This document shows positions 1 to 8,533 of a stretch of DNA of 64,000 bases, piece after piece. A model generated the notes under the pieces. It was not told where the DNA came from. It saw only the letters and a list, made by a program, of their open reading frames with translations, and did no database searches. This DNA comes from JBLEFH01 sp047345645 (GTDB taxonomy: Bacteria; Pseudomonadota; Alphaproteobacteria; Rhodobacterales; Rhodobacteraceae). Position 1 is the first letter of the stretch; each line of letters begins with the position of its first letter. The DNA lies in the NCBI GenBank assembly GCA_047345645.1, contig JBLEFH010000008.1; one strand, given 5' to 3'. The position numbers and the translations under genes were made by a program.

Positions 1-431
1 AGCCCGCCGCCGAAGCCGTCAAAGCTGCGCTGGCCGAATTTGGCGACATCGACGGACCAGACGAGCCCGCCATCGGGGGTGAAAGCGCGCACCGTGCTGG
101 CGGCGTCCTTGGTGTAGATGCGCTGGCCGTCCGACACGGGCGGCTGGAAAATCTCGCCCTCACGGGTCTTGCCGCGCCCGGCCTCGACCTGAACGGCGAG
201 CGACAGGCCCGAGAGACTCGCATGGGGCGCGTTATGGGTGCCGTCATAGCGGGTTTGCGGCCAGGTCGGCAGCGCCTGCATGGGCGGCGCGGCGAAAGTG
301 GTCGGCTGGACGGTCGCGGTGCCCTCTTCGGGGCGGATCGAAATGCGCTCACCGGGCAGGATCAGTTCCTGCTCGCCGCAAGCCGCGAGGGTGACAAGCG
401 CCAGCGCGCCAAGGGTAAGAGAACGGATCAT
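1..431 (-). CDS. bamB: Outer-membrane assembly lipoprotein BamB, 5' part only (gene runs off the window)
   Basis: Only the first 143 codons lie in the window. They begin with a lipoprotein signal peptide whose lipobox reads LAAC, with the acylated cysteine at residue 18. Around residues 100-140 a PQQ/WD-like beta-propeller blade starts (VSDGQRIYTKDA, then VRAFTPDGGLVWS). BamB is a periplasm-facing lipoprotein of the BAM complex that helps insert outer-membrane beta-barrels. The start codon overlaps the stop of the upstream TPR gene (ATGA), so the two are co-transcribed; a YfgM-like/BamB pair is common in proteobacteria. The identification rests on the signal, the single visible blade and the context. 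Confidence 0.8.
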   Translation of the reverse strand, partial: MIRSLTLGALALVTLAACGEQELILPGERISIRPEEGTATVQPTTFAAPPMQALPTWPQTRYDGTHNAPHASLSGLSLAVQVEAGRGKTREGEIFQPPVSDGQRIYTKDAASTVRAFTPDGGLVWSVDVAKFGQRSFDGFGGG

Positions 432-1090
432 TGCGCCTCTCCTTCAGTTTCGGTTGGCTCCACCACCATCGGCGCATCCGCCGCCGGCTCTTCCAGACCC
501 CAGATCCGGGACAGTTCCAGCACGCGCTGCTGCATCTCGGCAGGCACGCTCTCCGCGCTGGTGATTTGCGACAGATCCGCGCGGGCGGCGTCGAAATCGC
601 CCGCTGCGGCGGCATCAATCGCGCGCTGCTCCAGCGCCAGCAGACGATACGGGCGGTCCGGCCCGATCATCGCATCGAGAAGCTGCGTGCGCAGATCGCC
701 CTCGCTCATCAGCGCCAGTTTGAGCCGCGCCAGATCGCCGTAAAGCGGGTCCTCATTGGCGAGCGCCTCATACGCTGCGCGGGCCTGATCGGTCTCCCCG
801 GCATCGGCCAACGCATCGGCGCGCGCCATTTGCGAGACGAGATCGCTCGCATCCTCAAGCGCCGCCGCCCGCTCCGCGCCCTGAAGCGTGAGCGCATTGG
901 CCAGCCGGTCGCCATTCGCCGCCGCTGCATCCGCACCGCGCGATTTGTCCCATTCGAGCCAGGCCACGGCCCCGACGGCCACAACCGCCACCGTGCCGAT
1001 CACCCAGGAAAGCCCCTTGAGGCGCGCCATCAGCTTGTCGCGGCGCAGCTCATCGGTGACTTCATCGACGAAACTGTCTCTGTCGCTCAC
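428..1090 (-). CDS. YfgM-like tetratricopeptide-repeat inner-membrane protein
   Basis: The protein has 220 residues, with a short charged cytoplasmic N-terminus (MSDRDSFVDEVTDELRRDK), one membrane helix at about residues 24-46 and an Ala-rich helical periplasmic part with TPR-like pairs (for example around ARAAYEALANEDPLYGDLARLKLA). This is the layout of YfgM-family proteins, ancillary periplasmic chaperones linked to the Sec translocon and to BamB in enterobacteria. It sits directly upstream of bamB with an ATGA overlap. The acidic C-terminal tail (VVEPTETEGEAQ) is typical of the family in alphaproteobacteria. The precise role here is inferred from family and context. Confidence 0.75.
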   Translation of the reverse strand: MSDRDSFVDEVTDELRRDKLMARLKGLSWVIGTVAVVAVGAVAWLEWDKSRGADAAAANGDRLANALTLQGAERAAALEDASDLVSQMARADALADAGETDQARAAYEALANEDPLYGDLARLKLALMSEGDLRTQLLDAMIGPDRPYRLLALEQRAIDAAAAGDFDAARADLSQITSAESVPAEMQQRVLELSRIWGLEEPAADAPMVVEPTETEGEAQ

Positions 1091-1340
1091 ATGTCAGTCC
1101 TTTATCCTTTGCCCCCGCTTTATCGTGAAAATCCCGGCGGCAAAAGGGCCTTCGCGCTCAACTTGGGGTCATCGGGCGCGAATGGCCGCTTCGGGCCGCA
1201 TGGGAAGGCGCTTCGCGGGCCTGCGCGCGCCCGAAAGCGCGGCAAAAACCCGCATCTGAAAAGCTGCCCTGCTGTTCGCTTGCAGTTGAACCTCACGCCC
1301 GCGGCAGGTAGTCTTGGCGGATGTGGATGTGAGGTGTGTG

Positions 1341-1979
1341 ATGAAACCCCTTATTCTGGCCTTTTCTGCGGTAGTGCTTGTCGCAAGCTGCACTGCGAAG
1401 CCGGGCAGTTTCGTGTCGCCCGATGCGGCCGCGTCGGCGCGGGCGCCCGCGACCCCGACGGCCGCGGGCATTACCGGCAATGCGGTCTTTAGCCAGAGCG
1501 AAATGATGACGATCGCCAAGCGCGTCGCGGCCTTTGACCGCGCGACCCGCCAGCGCGATGTGGACGGCATCATGAGCGTGACCCCGCCCGCAATCACCGA
1601 AGTGATCGCCGAGCGCAGCGGTGTCGATGCGGAGGATCTGCATCAGGCGCTCCGGGCGCAGCTTTCTGCGATGCTCTCCCAAATCGAACTGGAATCCTAC
1701 AGCATGGACATGCCCGACGCGACGGCGCATCGCACGGCCGACGGCACGCCCTATTTGCTGATCCCGACCCATACGATCATCAACATCCCCGGCACGGGCC
1801 GCGTCGAAAGCCACAGCCAGACGCTGGCGATGGAGGATGCGGGGGTCTGGTATCTGGTGCGCATCAGCGAGGCGAAACAGGTGGCGCTCCTGCGCGAAGC
1901 CTATCCGAGCTTCGCCAAGGAGCAGTTCCCCGAAGGCACGCAGATCCTGCTCGATGACGATACCGTCGCGCGGCGTTAA
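1341..1979 (+). CDS. Putative lipoprotein of unknown function
   Basis: I start the gene at 1341 rather than at an earlier in-frame ATG (1314), because from 1341 the protein opens with a clean lipoprotein signal (MKPLILAFSAVVLVASC, lipobox cysteine at residue 17) and a GAGGTG ribosome-binding site lies just upstream. The mature part, about 195 residues, has no transmembrane helix and contains an SnoaL/NTF2-like flavour (AFDRATRQRDVDGIMSV, later HTIINIPGTGRVES and DAGVWYLVRIS). No catalytic residues are obvious. It converges on the Atm1 exporter gene and stands alone on this strand. Confidence 0.65.
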   Translation: MKPLILAFSAVVLVASCTAKPGSFVSPDAAASARAPATPTAAGITGNAVFSQSEMMTIAKRVAAFDRATRQRDVDGIMSVTPPAITEVIAERSGVDAEDLHQALRAQLSAMLSQIELESYSMDMPDATAHRTADGTPYLLIPTHTIINIPGTGRVESHSQTLAMEDAGVWYLVRISEAKQVALLREAYPSFAKEQFPEGTQILLDDDTVARR

Positions 1980-2023
1980 GGCGGGCGCTTCGATCCCCTG
2001 AAAAACCAGACCCGCGCGGCGCG

Positions 2024-3784
2024 TTATTCTTCCTCCGCCTGCTGACGCGCCCACATTTGCGCGTAGCGGCCCTCGGCGGCGAGCAGGTCGGCGTGGGTGC
2101 CGCTTTCCGCGACCCGGCCCTCATCGAGAACATAGATACGATCCGCGCCGGTGACGGTGGAGAGGCGGTGCGCGATGACGATGACCGCGCGGCCTTGGCC
2201 AAGATCGTCAAGCTCCCCTTGGATCCGCGCCTCCGTCTCGCTGTCGAGGGCGGAGGTCGCCTCGTCGAGCAGCAGGATCGGCGGGTCTTTGAGGATCGTG
2301 CGGGCAATGCCGACGCGCTGTTTCTCGCCACCCGACAGCTTCAGCCCGCGCTCGCCCACGCGGGTCTCGAACCCGTCGGGCAGATTGGCGATGAACCCGC
2401 CCAGGGACGCCGCATCCGCCGCCGCCGCGATGTCCGCGTCGCTCACCTGATCGCGGCCATAGCCGATATTATAGCCGAGCGTGTCGTTGAACAGCACCGT
2501 GTCCTGCGGGACCATGCCGATCTCGGCGCGCAGGGATTTTTGGGTGACATTGCGAATATCCTGCCCGTCGATCTCGATCGCTCCGCCGGTCACATCGAAG
2601 AACCGGAAGAGGAGCCGCCCGATGGTGGATTTGCCCGCGCCGGACGGGCCGACGACCGCGATCACCTCACCCCGGCGGACCTCCATATCGACGCCCTTGA
2701 GGATCTGCCGGTCTTCCGCATAGCCGAATTTCACGTCCCGGAACCGCACATGCCCGGCGGTGATCTGCAAGGGTTTCGCGCCCGGCGCATCGCCGATATC
2801 GGCATCCTCCCCCATCAGGCTGAACATCTCGCGCATGTCTTCCGCGCCCTGCCGGATCTCGCGGTAAACGGAGCCGAGAAAGCCCAGAGGGCCGGTGAGC
2901 TGCATCATATAGGCGTTGACCATGACGAAATCGCCGAGGGTCATGGTCCCGTTTTCGACGCCTTGGGCGGCCATCAGCATCACCGCGATCATGCCGAGAT
3001 TGAGGATCAGCGCCTGCCCGGTGTTGAGGAGCGCCAGCGATTTGGCGAGCCGCACCGCGCCGCGCTCATAGCCCTTCATCGCCGTCTCGTAGCGCATCAA
3101 TTCGCGCTCCTCGGCGGTGAAATATTTGACGGTTTCGTAATTCAAAAGGCTGTCGATAGCGTTCTGATTGGCCTCGCTGTCGCGCATATTCATGCGGCGG
3201 CGCTGGATCACCCGGCGCTGCGTCAGGAACACGGTGAAGGCGATATAGCTCGTCATCGTCAGCACCAGCACCAGCAGGAACCGGGCGTCGAGCGCGAGGG
3301 TCAGGATCACCGCGACCATGAGGATTTCGAGGATCAGCGGGCCGAGATTGAACAAAAGCATCCGCAGCATGAAATCGACGCTTTTGACGCCGCGCTCCAT
3401 GATCCGGCTGAGTGCGCCGGTCTGCCGGTCGAGATGGAAGCGGAGCGACAGGTTATGCAGATGGCCGAAAAGCTGCGCCGCGACGGCGCGGAGCGCCCGC
3501 TGGCCGACGGGCGCCCAAAGGACATTGCGCAATTCCGCAAAGCCCGTGGTCATGAGCCGCATCCCGCCATAGGCTACGACGAGCCCGCCCGCGCCCAAGA
3601 CCAGCGCCGAAACCTCGCCATCGAGCGCGTCCGTCACCCGTTTATAGATGAGCGGCACCGCCACCGTCGCCACCTTGGCCAGCACCAGCGCGATGATCGC
3701 CAAAATGATGCGCAGCCGCGCGCCCCGGTTCCCTTTCGGCCAGAGATAAGGCAAAAGTTGACGGAAGGCGGAGAGGTCGGGCAT
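2024..3784 (-). CDS. Atm1/ABCB7-type ABC exporter (fused membrane and ATPase domains)
   Basis: The protein has 586 residues from the ATG at 3784; an upstream in-frame ATG at 3892 would overrun the divergent promoter region. The N-terminal half carries six membrane helices with Atm1-type sequences (FHLDRQTGALSR and NYETVKYFTAEERELMRYE). The C-terminal half is a full ATPase: Walker A GPSGAGKST at about 379-387, signature LSGGEKQR at about 483, Walker B ILLLDEATSALD just after 500, and the H-loop histidine in IAHRLST. Bacterial Atm1 proteins export glutathione-linked sulfur or metal conjugates and connect to iron-sulfur cluster supply and heavy-metal tolerance. It is transcribed alone and divergently from the LOG-family gene. 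Confidence 0.88.
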   Translation of the reverse strand: MPDLSAFRQLLPYLWPKGNRGARLRIILAIIALVLAKVATVAVPLIYKRVTDALDGEVSALVLGAGGLVVAYGGMRLMTTGFAELRNVLWAPVGQRALRAVAAQLFGHLHNLSLRFHLDRQTGALSRIMERGVKSVDFMLRMLLFNLGPLILEILMVAVILTLALDARFLLVLVLTMTSYIAFTVFLTQRRVIQRRRMNMRDSEANQNAIDSLLNYETVKYFTAEERELMRYETAMKGYERGAVRLAKSLALLNTGQALILNLGMIAVMLMAAQGVENGTMTLGDFVMVNAYMMQLTGPLGFLGSVYREIRQGAEDMREMFSLMGEDADIGDAPGAKPLQITAGHVRFRDVKFGYAEDRQILKGVDMEVRRGEVIAVVGPSGAGKSTIGRLLFRFFDVTGGAIEIDGQDIRNVTQKSLRAEIGMVPQDTVLFNDTLGYNIGYGRDQVSDADIAAAADAASLGGFIANLPDGFETRVGERGLKLSGGEKQRVGIARTILKDPPILLLDEATSALDSETEARIQGELDDLGQGRAVIVIAHRLSTVTGADRIYVLDEGRVAESGTHADLLAAEGRYAQMWARQQAEEE

Positions 3785-3890
3785 CGGCACTCGTGATCGT
3801 GGCTGGAACAGGCTGGATGGGTCAATGTAGGCATGGCGCGCGGCTCCCGCAATGTTTGGTATCAAGGATTTAGGTGAGAGGAGCCGCCCC

Positions 3891-4484
3891 ATGTTGGAAA
3901 CCGCCCCGTCGATTTGTGTGTTCTGTGGTGCCCGTCCGGGGCGCGATGCGGCTTATGGCGATCTGGCCGAGGAGATGGGCCGCAGCATCGCCGAAGCCGG
4001 GATGCGGCTCGTTTACGGCGCGGGCAATGCGGGGCTGATGGGGCGGGTCGCCGAGGGCGCGATCCGGGCGGGCGGCGAGACCTTTGGGGTGATCCCCGAG
4101 CATCTCATTCCCGGCGAGCGCGCGCGGCAGGATCTCACGCATCTCGTCGTCACCGAGACCATGCATGAGCGCAAGAAACTGCTCTTCACCAATTCGGACG
4201 CGATTGTCACCCTGCCCGGCGGCGCGGGCTCGCTCGACGAGTTTTTCGAGGTGCTGACATGGCGGCAGATCGGGCTGCATGAGAAGCCGCTTTACCTGCT
4301 GAACCCGCAGCTGGAGGACGGGCGCGGCTATTGGGATCCGCTTCTGGAGATGCTGGAGCGGGTCGTGGGCGAGGGTTTCGCGGATCCGGGCCTCACCTCC
4401 AGCTTTACCGTCGCTCAGGGGCCGGCGGCGTTGATGGCGCGTTTGCGGGCGGACCTCTCCCGCGCCAGCGCGTCGGCGGAGTAG
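3891..4484 (+). CDS. LOG-family nucleoside 5'-monophosphate phosphoribohydrolase (TIGR00730)
   Basis: The protein has 197 residues from the ATG at 3891, which is preceded by GAGAGGAG. It has a Rossmann-like fold with the family hallmarks: a GARPG loop at about 13-17, MHERKKL at 91-97 and the nucleotide-binding PGGAGSLDEF at 109-118. LOG enzymes release the base from cytokinin ribotides or other nucleoside monophosphates; in bacteria many act in purine/pyrimidine salvage and are still annotated as lysine-decarboxylase-like. Its last 70 bp overlap the tail of the convergent rarD gene. Confidence 0.85.
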   Translation: MLETAPSICVFCGARPGRDAAYGDLAEEMGRSIAEAGMRLVYGAGNAGLMGRVAEGAIRAGGETFGVIPEHLIPGERARQDLTHLVVTETMHERKKLLFTNSDAIVTLPGGAGSLDEFFEVLTWRQIGLHEKPLYLLNPQLEDGRGYWDPLLEMLERVVGEGFADPGLTSSFTVAQGPAALMARLRADLSRASASAE

Positions 4485-5365
4485 ATCGCCAGCGCCAGCC
4501 AGATCAGCGGGAAGGCGATCATGTGCCAGCCCGTCACCGGCTCGCCGAACGCGATGGCGGCGACGAGAAACTGGATCGTCGGGTTGAGATACATGATCAG
4601 CCCCATGGTCGCATAGGTCAGCCGCCGCGCCGCCATGGCGAAGAGGATCAGCGGGCCGCCGGTGAGCGGGCCGGAGCCGATCAGCAAAAGCGTGTCGCGC
4701 CAGTTCTCGCCGAACCAGCCGCCGGGACGGTCCACCAGCCCCTGCACATCCCAGCCATGCACCGCGATGAGCCAGGCGAGCGCAATCGGTGAGATCAGCA
4801 GCACCTCCACGGCGACGGAGAGGACCGGCCCCGCCTTGGTTGCCCGTTTGGCCATGCCGTAAAAGCCCATGGTGGTGGCGAGCCAGAGCGAAATCCACGG
4901 GGTCACGCCAAGGCCGAAGGCGAGCGTGAGGACCGCCGCGACGGCGAGCAGCACCGCGACGATCTGCACCGGGCGCAGCCGCTCGCGGTAGAAAATCGCG
5001 CCGAGGATCACCGCGACGATGGGGAAAATGTAATAGCCGAAACTCGCCTCCATTGCCCGCTCGATCTGGATGGCGAAGATGAAACCGAACCAGTTTTGCG
5101 AGATCAGCAGCGCCGCGATCAGCAGCGAAATCACGGTGTGGCGGTCGCGCAAGGCGGCCTTGAGTTCGCCCATACGGCCTTGAATCGTCAGCAGAATCAC
5201 GAAGAAGACGAGGCTCCACACGGTGCGATGCGCCAGCACCTCAAGGGGCGGCACATGGTCCACCGCCTTGTAATAGAGCATCGACAGGCCCCAGCACACG
5301 CACACCCCCGCAGCCGAGAGAATCCCGATTTTGACCTCGCGGTCGGCTGGGGTGGTCACGGTCAT
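4415..5365 (-). CDS. rarD: RarD/EamA-family drug-metabolite transporter
   Basis: The protein has 316 residues from the ATG at 5365, with about ten hydrophobic helices in two EamA halves. RarD-type features include VCVCWGLSMLYYKAVDHVP near the N-terminus, LEVLAHRTVWSL, and NWFGFIFAIQ. RarD proteins are inner-membrane permeases whose physiological substrate is not firmly known; the name came from chloramphenicol sensitivity. The long ORF extends upstream to 5653, but that part lies inside the epimerase gene and has no membrane character. The 3' end overlaps the LOG gene tail to tail by 70 bp. Confidence 0.85.
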   Translation of the reverse strand: MTVTTPADREVKIGILSAAGVCVCWGLSMLYYKAVDHVPPLEVLAHRTVWSLVFFVILLTIQGRMGELKAALRDRHTVISLLIAALLISQNWFGFIFAIQIERAMEASFGYYIFPIVAVILGAIFYRERLRPVQIVAVLLAVAAVLTLAFGLGVTPWISLWLATTMGFYGMAKRATKAGPVLSVAVEVLLISPIALAWLIAVHGWDVQGLVDRPGGWFGENWRDTLLLIGSGPLTGGPLILFAMAARRLTYATMGLIMYLNPTIQFLVAAIAFGEPVTGWHMIAFPLIWLALAIYSADALARERSARKRAINAAGP

Positions 5366-5423
5366 GGTGGGGCCTTTCAGCGCGAATTGAACAGGCGCAC
5401 CAAACGCCCCGCCTTGGCGTTTG

Positions 5424-6677
5424 TCAATCCGCTGCGCGCGCCAGAACCCCGCCAAGCCCCTGATAGGCCCCGGACAGCCCCGGCGTGAGCGGCAGAAGAT
5501 CCGCTTGCAGCGCGTGGTAAATGTCCGGTTTGCCCGCAAATTGCGTGACTTGCGGCGCGCCGTCCGGGCCGATTTCAGGGAACCAGCCGCCGCGCGCATG
5601 GTCGATGAAATGCGCCGATGCGAAGCGCCAGAGGCGGCGATACCAGTCCTCATCCGCGGGCTGCGGGTCCCATTTGAGAAGCGCCGCGACCGCGCCGATG
5701 GCTTCCGTCACGGGCCACCAATAGCGGTCCCGGATGGACGGGCTGCCGTCGAAATTGAGCGTGTAAGAAATCCCGCCCTCGTCCCGCCACGCATCGGCAA
5801 ACCCGGTGGCGACCAACTGCCGCGCCGCGTTTGGCAAGCCGCTCTCGGGCCGCCCCGCCAGATCCCAATATTGGAGCGCCAGCCGCGCCATTTCGAAGGA
5901 ATGGCCGGGCGTGGTGCCCGCCGGGCGGAACATCGGATCGCCGCTATAAGCGCGGTCCACCTGCCAGGTTTCGGTGTAATGCTCCGGCAAGCGCCAGTCA
6001 TATTCCGGGGCCATCTCCAGCAGGAAAAAGGCGAGAATTTTCCCGGCCTTCTCCAAAAACACGCCCTCGCCCGTCGCCTCATAGGCGCCGAGCAGCGCCT
6101 CGACCCCGTGCATATTCGCGTTCATCCCGCGATAGGTGGAAAACGGCGTCCAGTCGCGGCTCCATTCATCGGCAAAGCGCCCGTGATCTGGCTCCCAGAA
6201 GCGCGTCTCCAGCACCTCGGCCACATCGGCAATCAGCCGGTCCGCCTCCGGGTGGCCCGCCATTTTCGCGCTGGATCCGGCAAGCAAAACAAAGACATGG
6301 CCATAGGCGAGTTTGCGATCATCCACCGCCCTATCGCCTTTGATGCCCCAGAGATAACCGCCATGATCCGCGTCCCGGTGATGGGACCAGAGATAGCGCA
6401 TCCCCTGATCGATGATCGCCTCGCAATCCGCCGCGCCCGCCAGTTTGCCAAGGGCGTAGGCATGGACCAGCCGCGTCGTCGTGTGCAGCTCCTGCAAGTC
6501 GCTTTCCAGCGGCGCGCCGTCATAGCCGAGCGTATAGAAGCCCGCGTCAGGCCGCTGGCTGGCGCGGAAAAAATCAAGTTGCCGGGCGGCGTCTTCGGCC
6601 AGAAAATCGCGATGCGCGTCGGCGGTCAGCCAAGGGGTGTCGCCCTCGGGGCCGGGTGCGGTGTCTTCTGTGGTCAT
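5424..6677 (-). CDS. AGE-family sugar epimerase/isomerase
   Basis: The protein has 417 residues and the alpha/alpha-barrel signature of N-acylglucosamine 2-epimerase / mannose isomerase relatives: RLVHAYALGK, LWGIKGDRAVDDRKLAYGHVFVLLA, NANMHGVEALLGAYEATG, a GHSFEMARL motif holding a catalytic-type histidine, and WWPVTEAIGA. These enzymes interconvert aldoses and ketoses (mannose/fructose, sulfoquinovose) or epimerise N-acetylglucosamine in the cytoplasm. The start at 6677 has a strong GGAGGAG site 8 nt upstream. Substrate cannot be told from sequence; the relatives without ATP dependence are more likely sugar isomerases. rarD follows 58 bp downstream on the same strand. Confidence 0.85.
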   Translation of the reverse strand: MTTEDTAPGPEGDTPWLTADAHRDFLAEDAARQLDFFRASQRPDAGFYTLGYDGAPLESDLQELHTTTRLVHAYALGKLAGAADCEAIIDQGMRYLWSHHRDADHGGYLWGIKGDRAVDDRKLAYGHVFVLLAGSSAKMAGHPEADRLIADVAEVLETRFWEPDHGRFADEWSRDWTPFSTYRGMNANMHGVEALLGAYEATGEGVFLEKAGKILAFFLLEMAPEYDWRLPEHYTETWQVDRAYSGDPMFRPAGTTPGHSFEMARLALQYWDLAGRPESGLPNAARQLVATGFADAWRDEGGISYTLNFDGSPSIRDRYWWPVTEAIGAVAALLKWDPQPADEDWYRRLWRFASAHFIDHARGGWFPEIGPDGAPQVTQFAGKPDIYHALQADLLPLTPGLSGAYQGLGGVLARAAD

Positions 6678-6722
6678 GGGCGTCTCCTCCGCCCGCCATA
6701 ACGCCCGATTGCGGCGATGCGG

Positions 6723-7715
6723 TCAATCGCCCTTGGCGGGCGACGTCGCGGGAGCCGTCCAATAGGCGGCGAGCGCCTGCTGTTTCGGCGAATGCCCGGC
6801 GGCTTTCATCCGCGCCCGCGCCTCGGCCACCTCATGCTTTTCGCCGCAAAAAAAGATGTAATCCCAGGCGCTTGGCGGGTGATCTTCAAGGGCGTCAAGG
6901 AGGGTGTGCCCGCGCGCGCGCACCCGCCAGTCGATGGTGATCTGCGGATGGCGAATCTCCCGGATGCTCGCCGCGCTTGGCACCAGAAGCGTCGCGCGGC
7001 CGGTCGAGTCCGGGCGTTCCTCCAGCATCCGCAGCACCGCAGGCAGCGCGGTTTCATCGGCAAAAAGCGCCCAGTTCGGATGCGCCGGCGCGCCCGACCC
7101 GCCCGGTCCGGTCAGCCCCACCTCATCGCCCGGCGAAAGGCCCGCCGCCCATGTGCAGCTCCGCCCGCCCTCATGGATGAAAATGTCGATCTCGATCCAG
7201 TCCGCCCCGACGGCGATGATCGTGTAGACGGGCCGATGCGGGAGCGCGCTGCCCTCGGCCCAAACCGTTTTGCCCGTCGCCGCGACCACCGGCCAGCGCT
7301 GCGCCCCCGTGCCCGGCGGAACGAGCCGCACATGATAGGCGGTGCTGCGATAGCGGGTCACATCGCCGGTCAGGCGCAGCCGGTGATAGGCGGGGCATAT
7401 CCGGCGGCAGGACGCGACCGTGAGGATGTGCAAATTCGGCGGCGGGCGGCCCGCATCGAGATGGCTCCAGCGCAAGTCGCCCGCCAGGTCCACGAGGTTT
7501 TCGGAGATAAATTCCCGCAGCACATGGAGATCATCCGGATCCTCTGCCGTGATCTCCAGCCGCCCCGGTGTCGCCACGATCTCACCGATGAGGGTCGCGA
7601 TGGTCACGCGCGCCTCCCCCGCCGCCACGGGCAGCATATTCGCGCCCGCCTCGCGGTGGATGAAGGCGGCGAGCGTGTCAAACGGGATGTCCAGCAATGC
7701 GGTGGTCTGCGCCAT
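6723..7715 (-). CDS. DUF2218 - siderophore-interacting (ferric reductase-like) fusion protein
   Basis: The protein has 330 residues from the ATG at 7715. The first 95 or so residues match the DUF2218 type (FIHREAGANMLPVA, ISENLVDLAG). The remainder is a SIP/ViuB-type flavin reductase: RSTAYHVRLVPPG, a FAD-binding TIIAVGADWIEIDIFIHEGG region, GDEVGLTGPGGSG, LFADETALPAVLRML and the C-terminal FFCGEKHEV. SIP proteins reduce Fe(III)-siderophores using NAD(P)H and bound FAD in the cytoplasm. The gene lies 86 bp downstream of cobF on the same strand, so it may be read through from the B12 operon. A flavin reductase there could alternatively serve cobalt(II) corrinoid reduction, but that is a guess. 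Confidence 0.8.
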   Translation of the reverse strand: MAQTTALLDIPFDTLAAFIHREAGANMLPVAAGEARVTIATLIGEIVATPGRLEITAEDPDDLHVLREFISENLVDLAGDLRWSHLDAGRPPPNLHILTVASCRRICPAYHRLRLTGDVTRYRSTAYHVRLVPPGTGAQRWPVVAATGKTVWAEGSALPHRPVYTIIAVGADWIEIDIFIHEGGRSCTWAAGLSPGDEVGLTGPGGSGAPAHPNWALFADETALPAVLRMLEERPDSTGRATLLVPSAASIREIRHPQITIDWRVRARGHTLLDALEDHPPSAWDYIFFCGEKHEVAEARARMKAAGHSPKQQALAAYWTAPATSPAKGD

Positions 7716-7801
7716 CTGTCTCTCGGGTTGGGGGCTGGCTGGTGGCGGCTGGCTGATTGGGGCTGGCTCTCTGCGCGGTCTCGCACCCGCCGGTGTCGGG
7801 G

Positions 7802-8533
7802 TCAAGAGCGGCGCAAGAGGTAGCAATCCATGATCCAGCCATGATCGGCGCGGGCTGCGGCGCGGGTTTTGGCGATGCGCGGCCCGGCCTCCGCCAGTGG
7901 GCCGTGGTCGAGGATTTCTTCGGGCATGCCGAGAAACGCGCCCCACCAGATGTCGACCCCCGCCGGATCGAGCGTCTCGAAACTCCCCTCCCCGTCGAGC
8001 ATGACCGCGACGCTCTCGGCCCCCTCCGGCCAGCCTTCCGCGCGCAAGCGGCGGCCCGTCGTCACCGTCACCGCACCGCCGACCGTGTTGAAGGGAATCG
8101 CATGGGCGGCGGTCAGCGCTTGCAGGGCGGTGATGCCGGGGATGACGCGGAGTTTCGGGGCCGGATCGAGCCGCGCGGCGATGCGCAGCGTGCTGTCGTA
8201 AAGCCCCGGATCGCCCCAGACGAGCAGCGCCACCGGGCCGTCAGGCGCGCCCTCAAGCGCCGCCTGCCAGCGCCGCGCGATCTCGTCATGCCACGCGGCG
8301 ACGCGGGATTGGTAGGGCAAGGTTTCATCACGTTCGGGCATGGGAAACGGGATGATCTTCGCCTCCGCGCCCGCCGCTTTCAGAATATCCCGCCGCAGAT
8401 GCGCCAGATCCTCCTTGCCCGTGCCTTTTTGCGGGAGCAGCACCGCCGCCGCCTCGCGAAGTGCCGCCTGACCCTCAAGGGTGACATGGCCGGGATGGCC
8501 GGTGCCGATGCCGATCAGCCAGATCTCAGTCAT
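7802..8533 (-). CDS. cobF: Precorrin-6A synthase (deacetylating)
   Basis: The protein has 243 residues from the ATG at 8533. It is a tetrapyrrole methylase with the class III methyltransferase opening LIGIGTGHPGHVTLEG, then CobF-specific LLPQKGTGKEDLAHLRR and PFPMPERDETLPY, and LLVWGDPGLYDSTLR and ITALQALTAAHAIPFN in the SAM pocket. CobF methylates C-1 of precorrin-5 and releases acetate, a step of the aerobic route only. It is the last cob gene of the leftward operon and overlaps the end of cobA by 8 bp. Confidence 0.93.
   Translation of the reverse strand: MTEIWLIGIGTGHPGHVTLEGQAALREAAAVLLPQKGTGKEDLAHLRRDILKAAGAEAKIIPFPMPERDETLPYQSRVAAWHDEIARRWQAALEGAPDGPVALLVWGDPGLYDSTLRIAARLDPAPKLRVIPGITALQALTAAHAIPFNTVGGAVTVTTGRRLRAEGWPEGAESVAVMLDGEGSFETLDPAGVDIWWGAFLGMPEEILDHGPLAEAGPRIAKTRAAARADHGWIMDCYLLRRS

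Noticed and set aside
2057..3796. 579-codon plus-strand frame opposite the Atm1 gene
   Set aside because: It is a GC-driven antisense shadow; the minus strand carries complete ABC transporter motifs.
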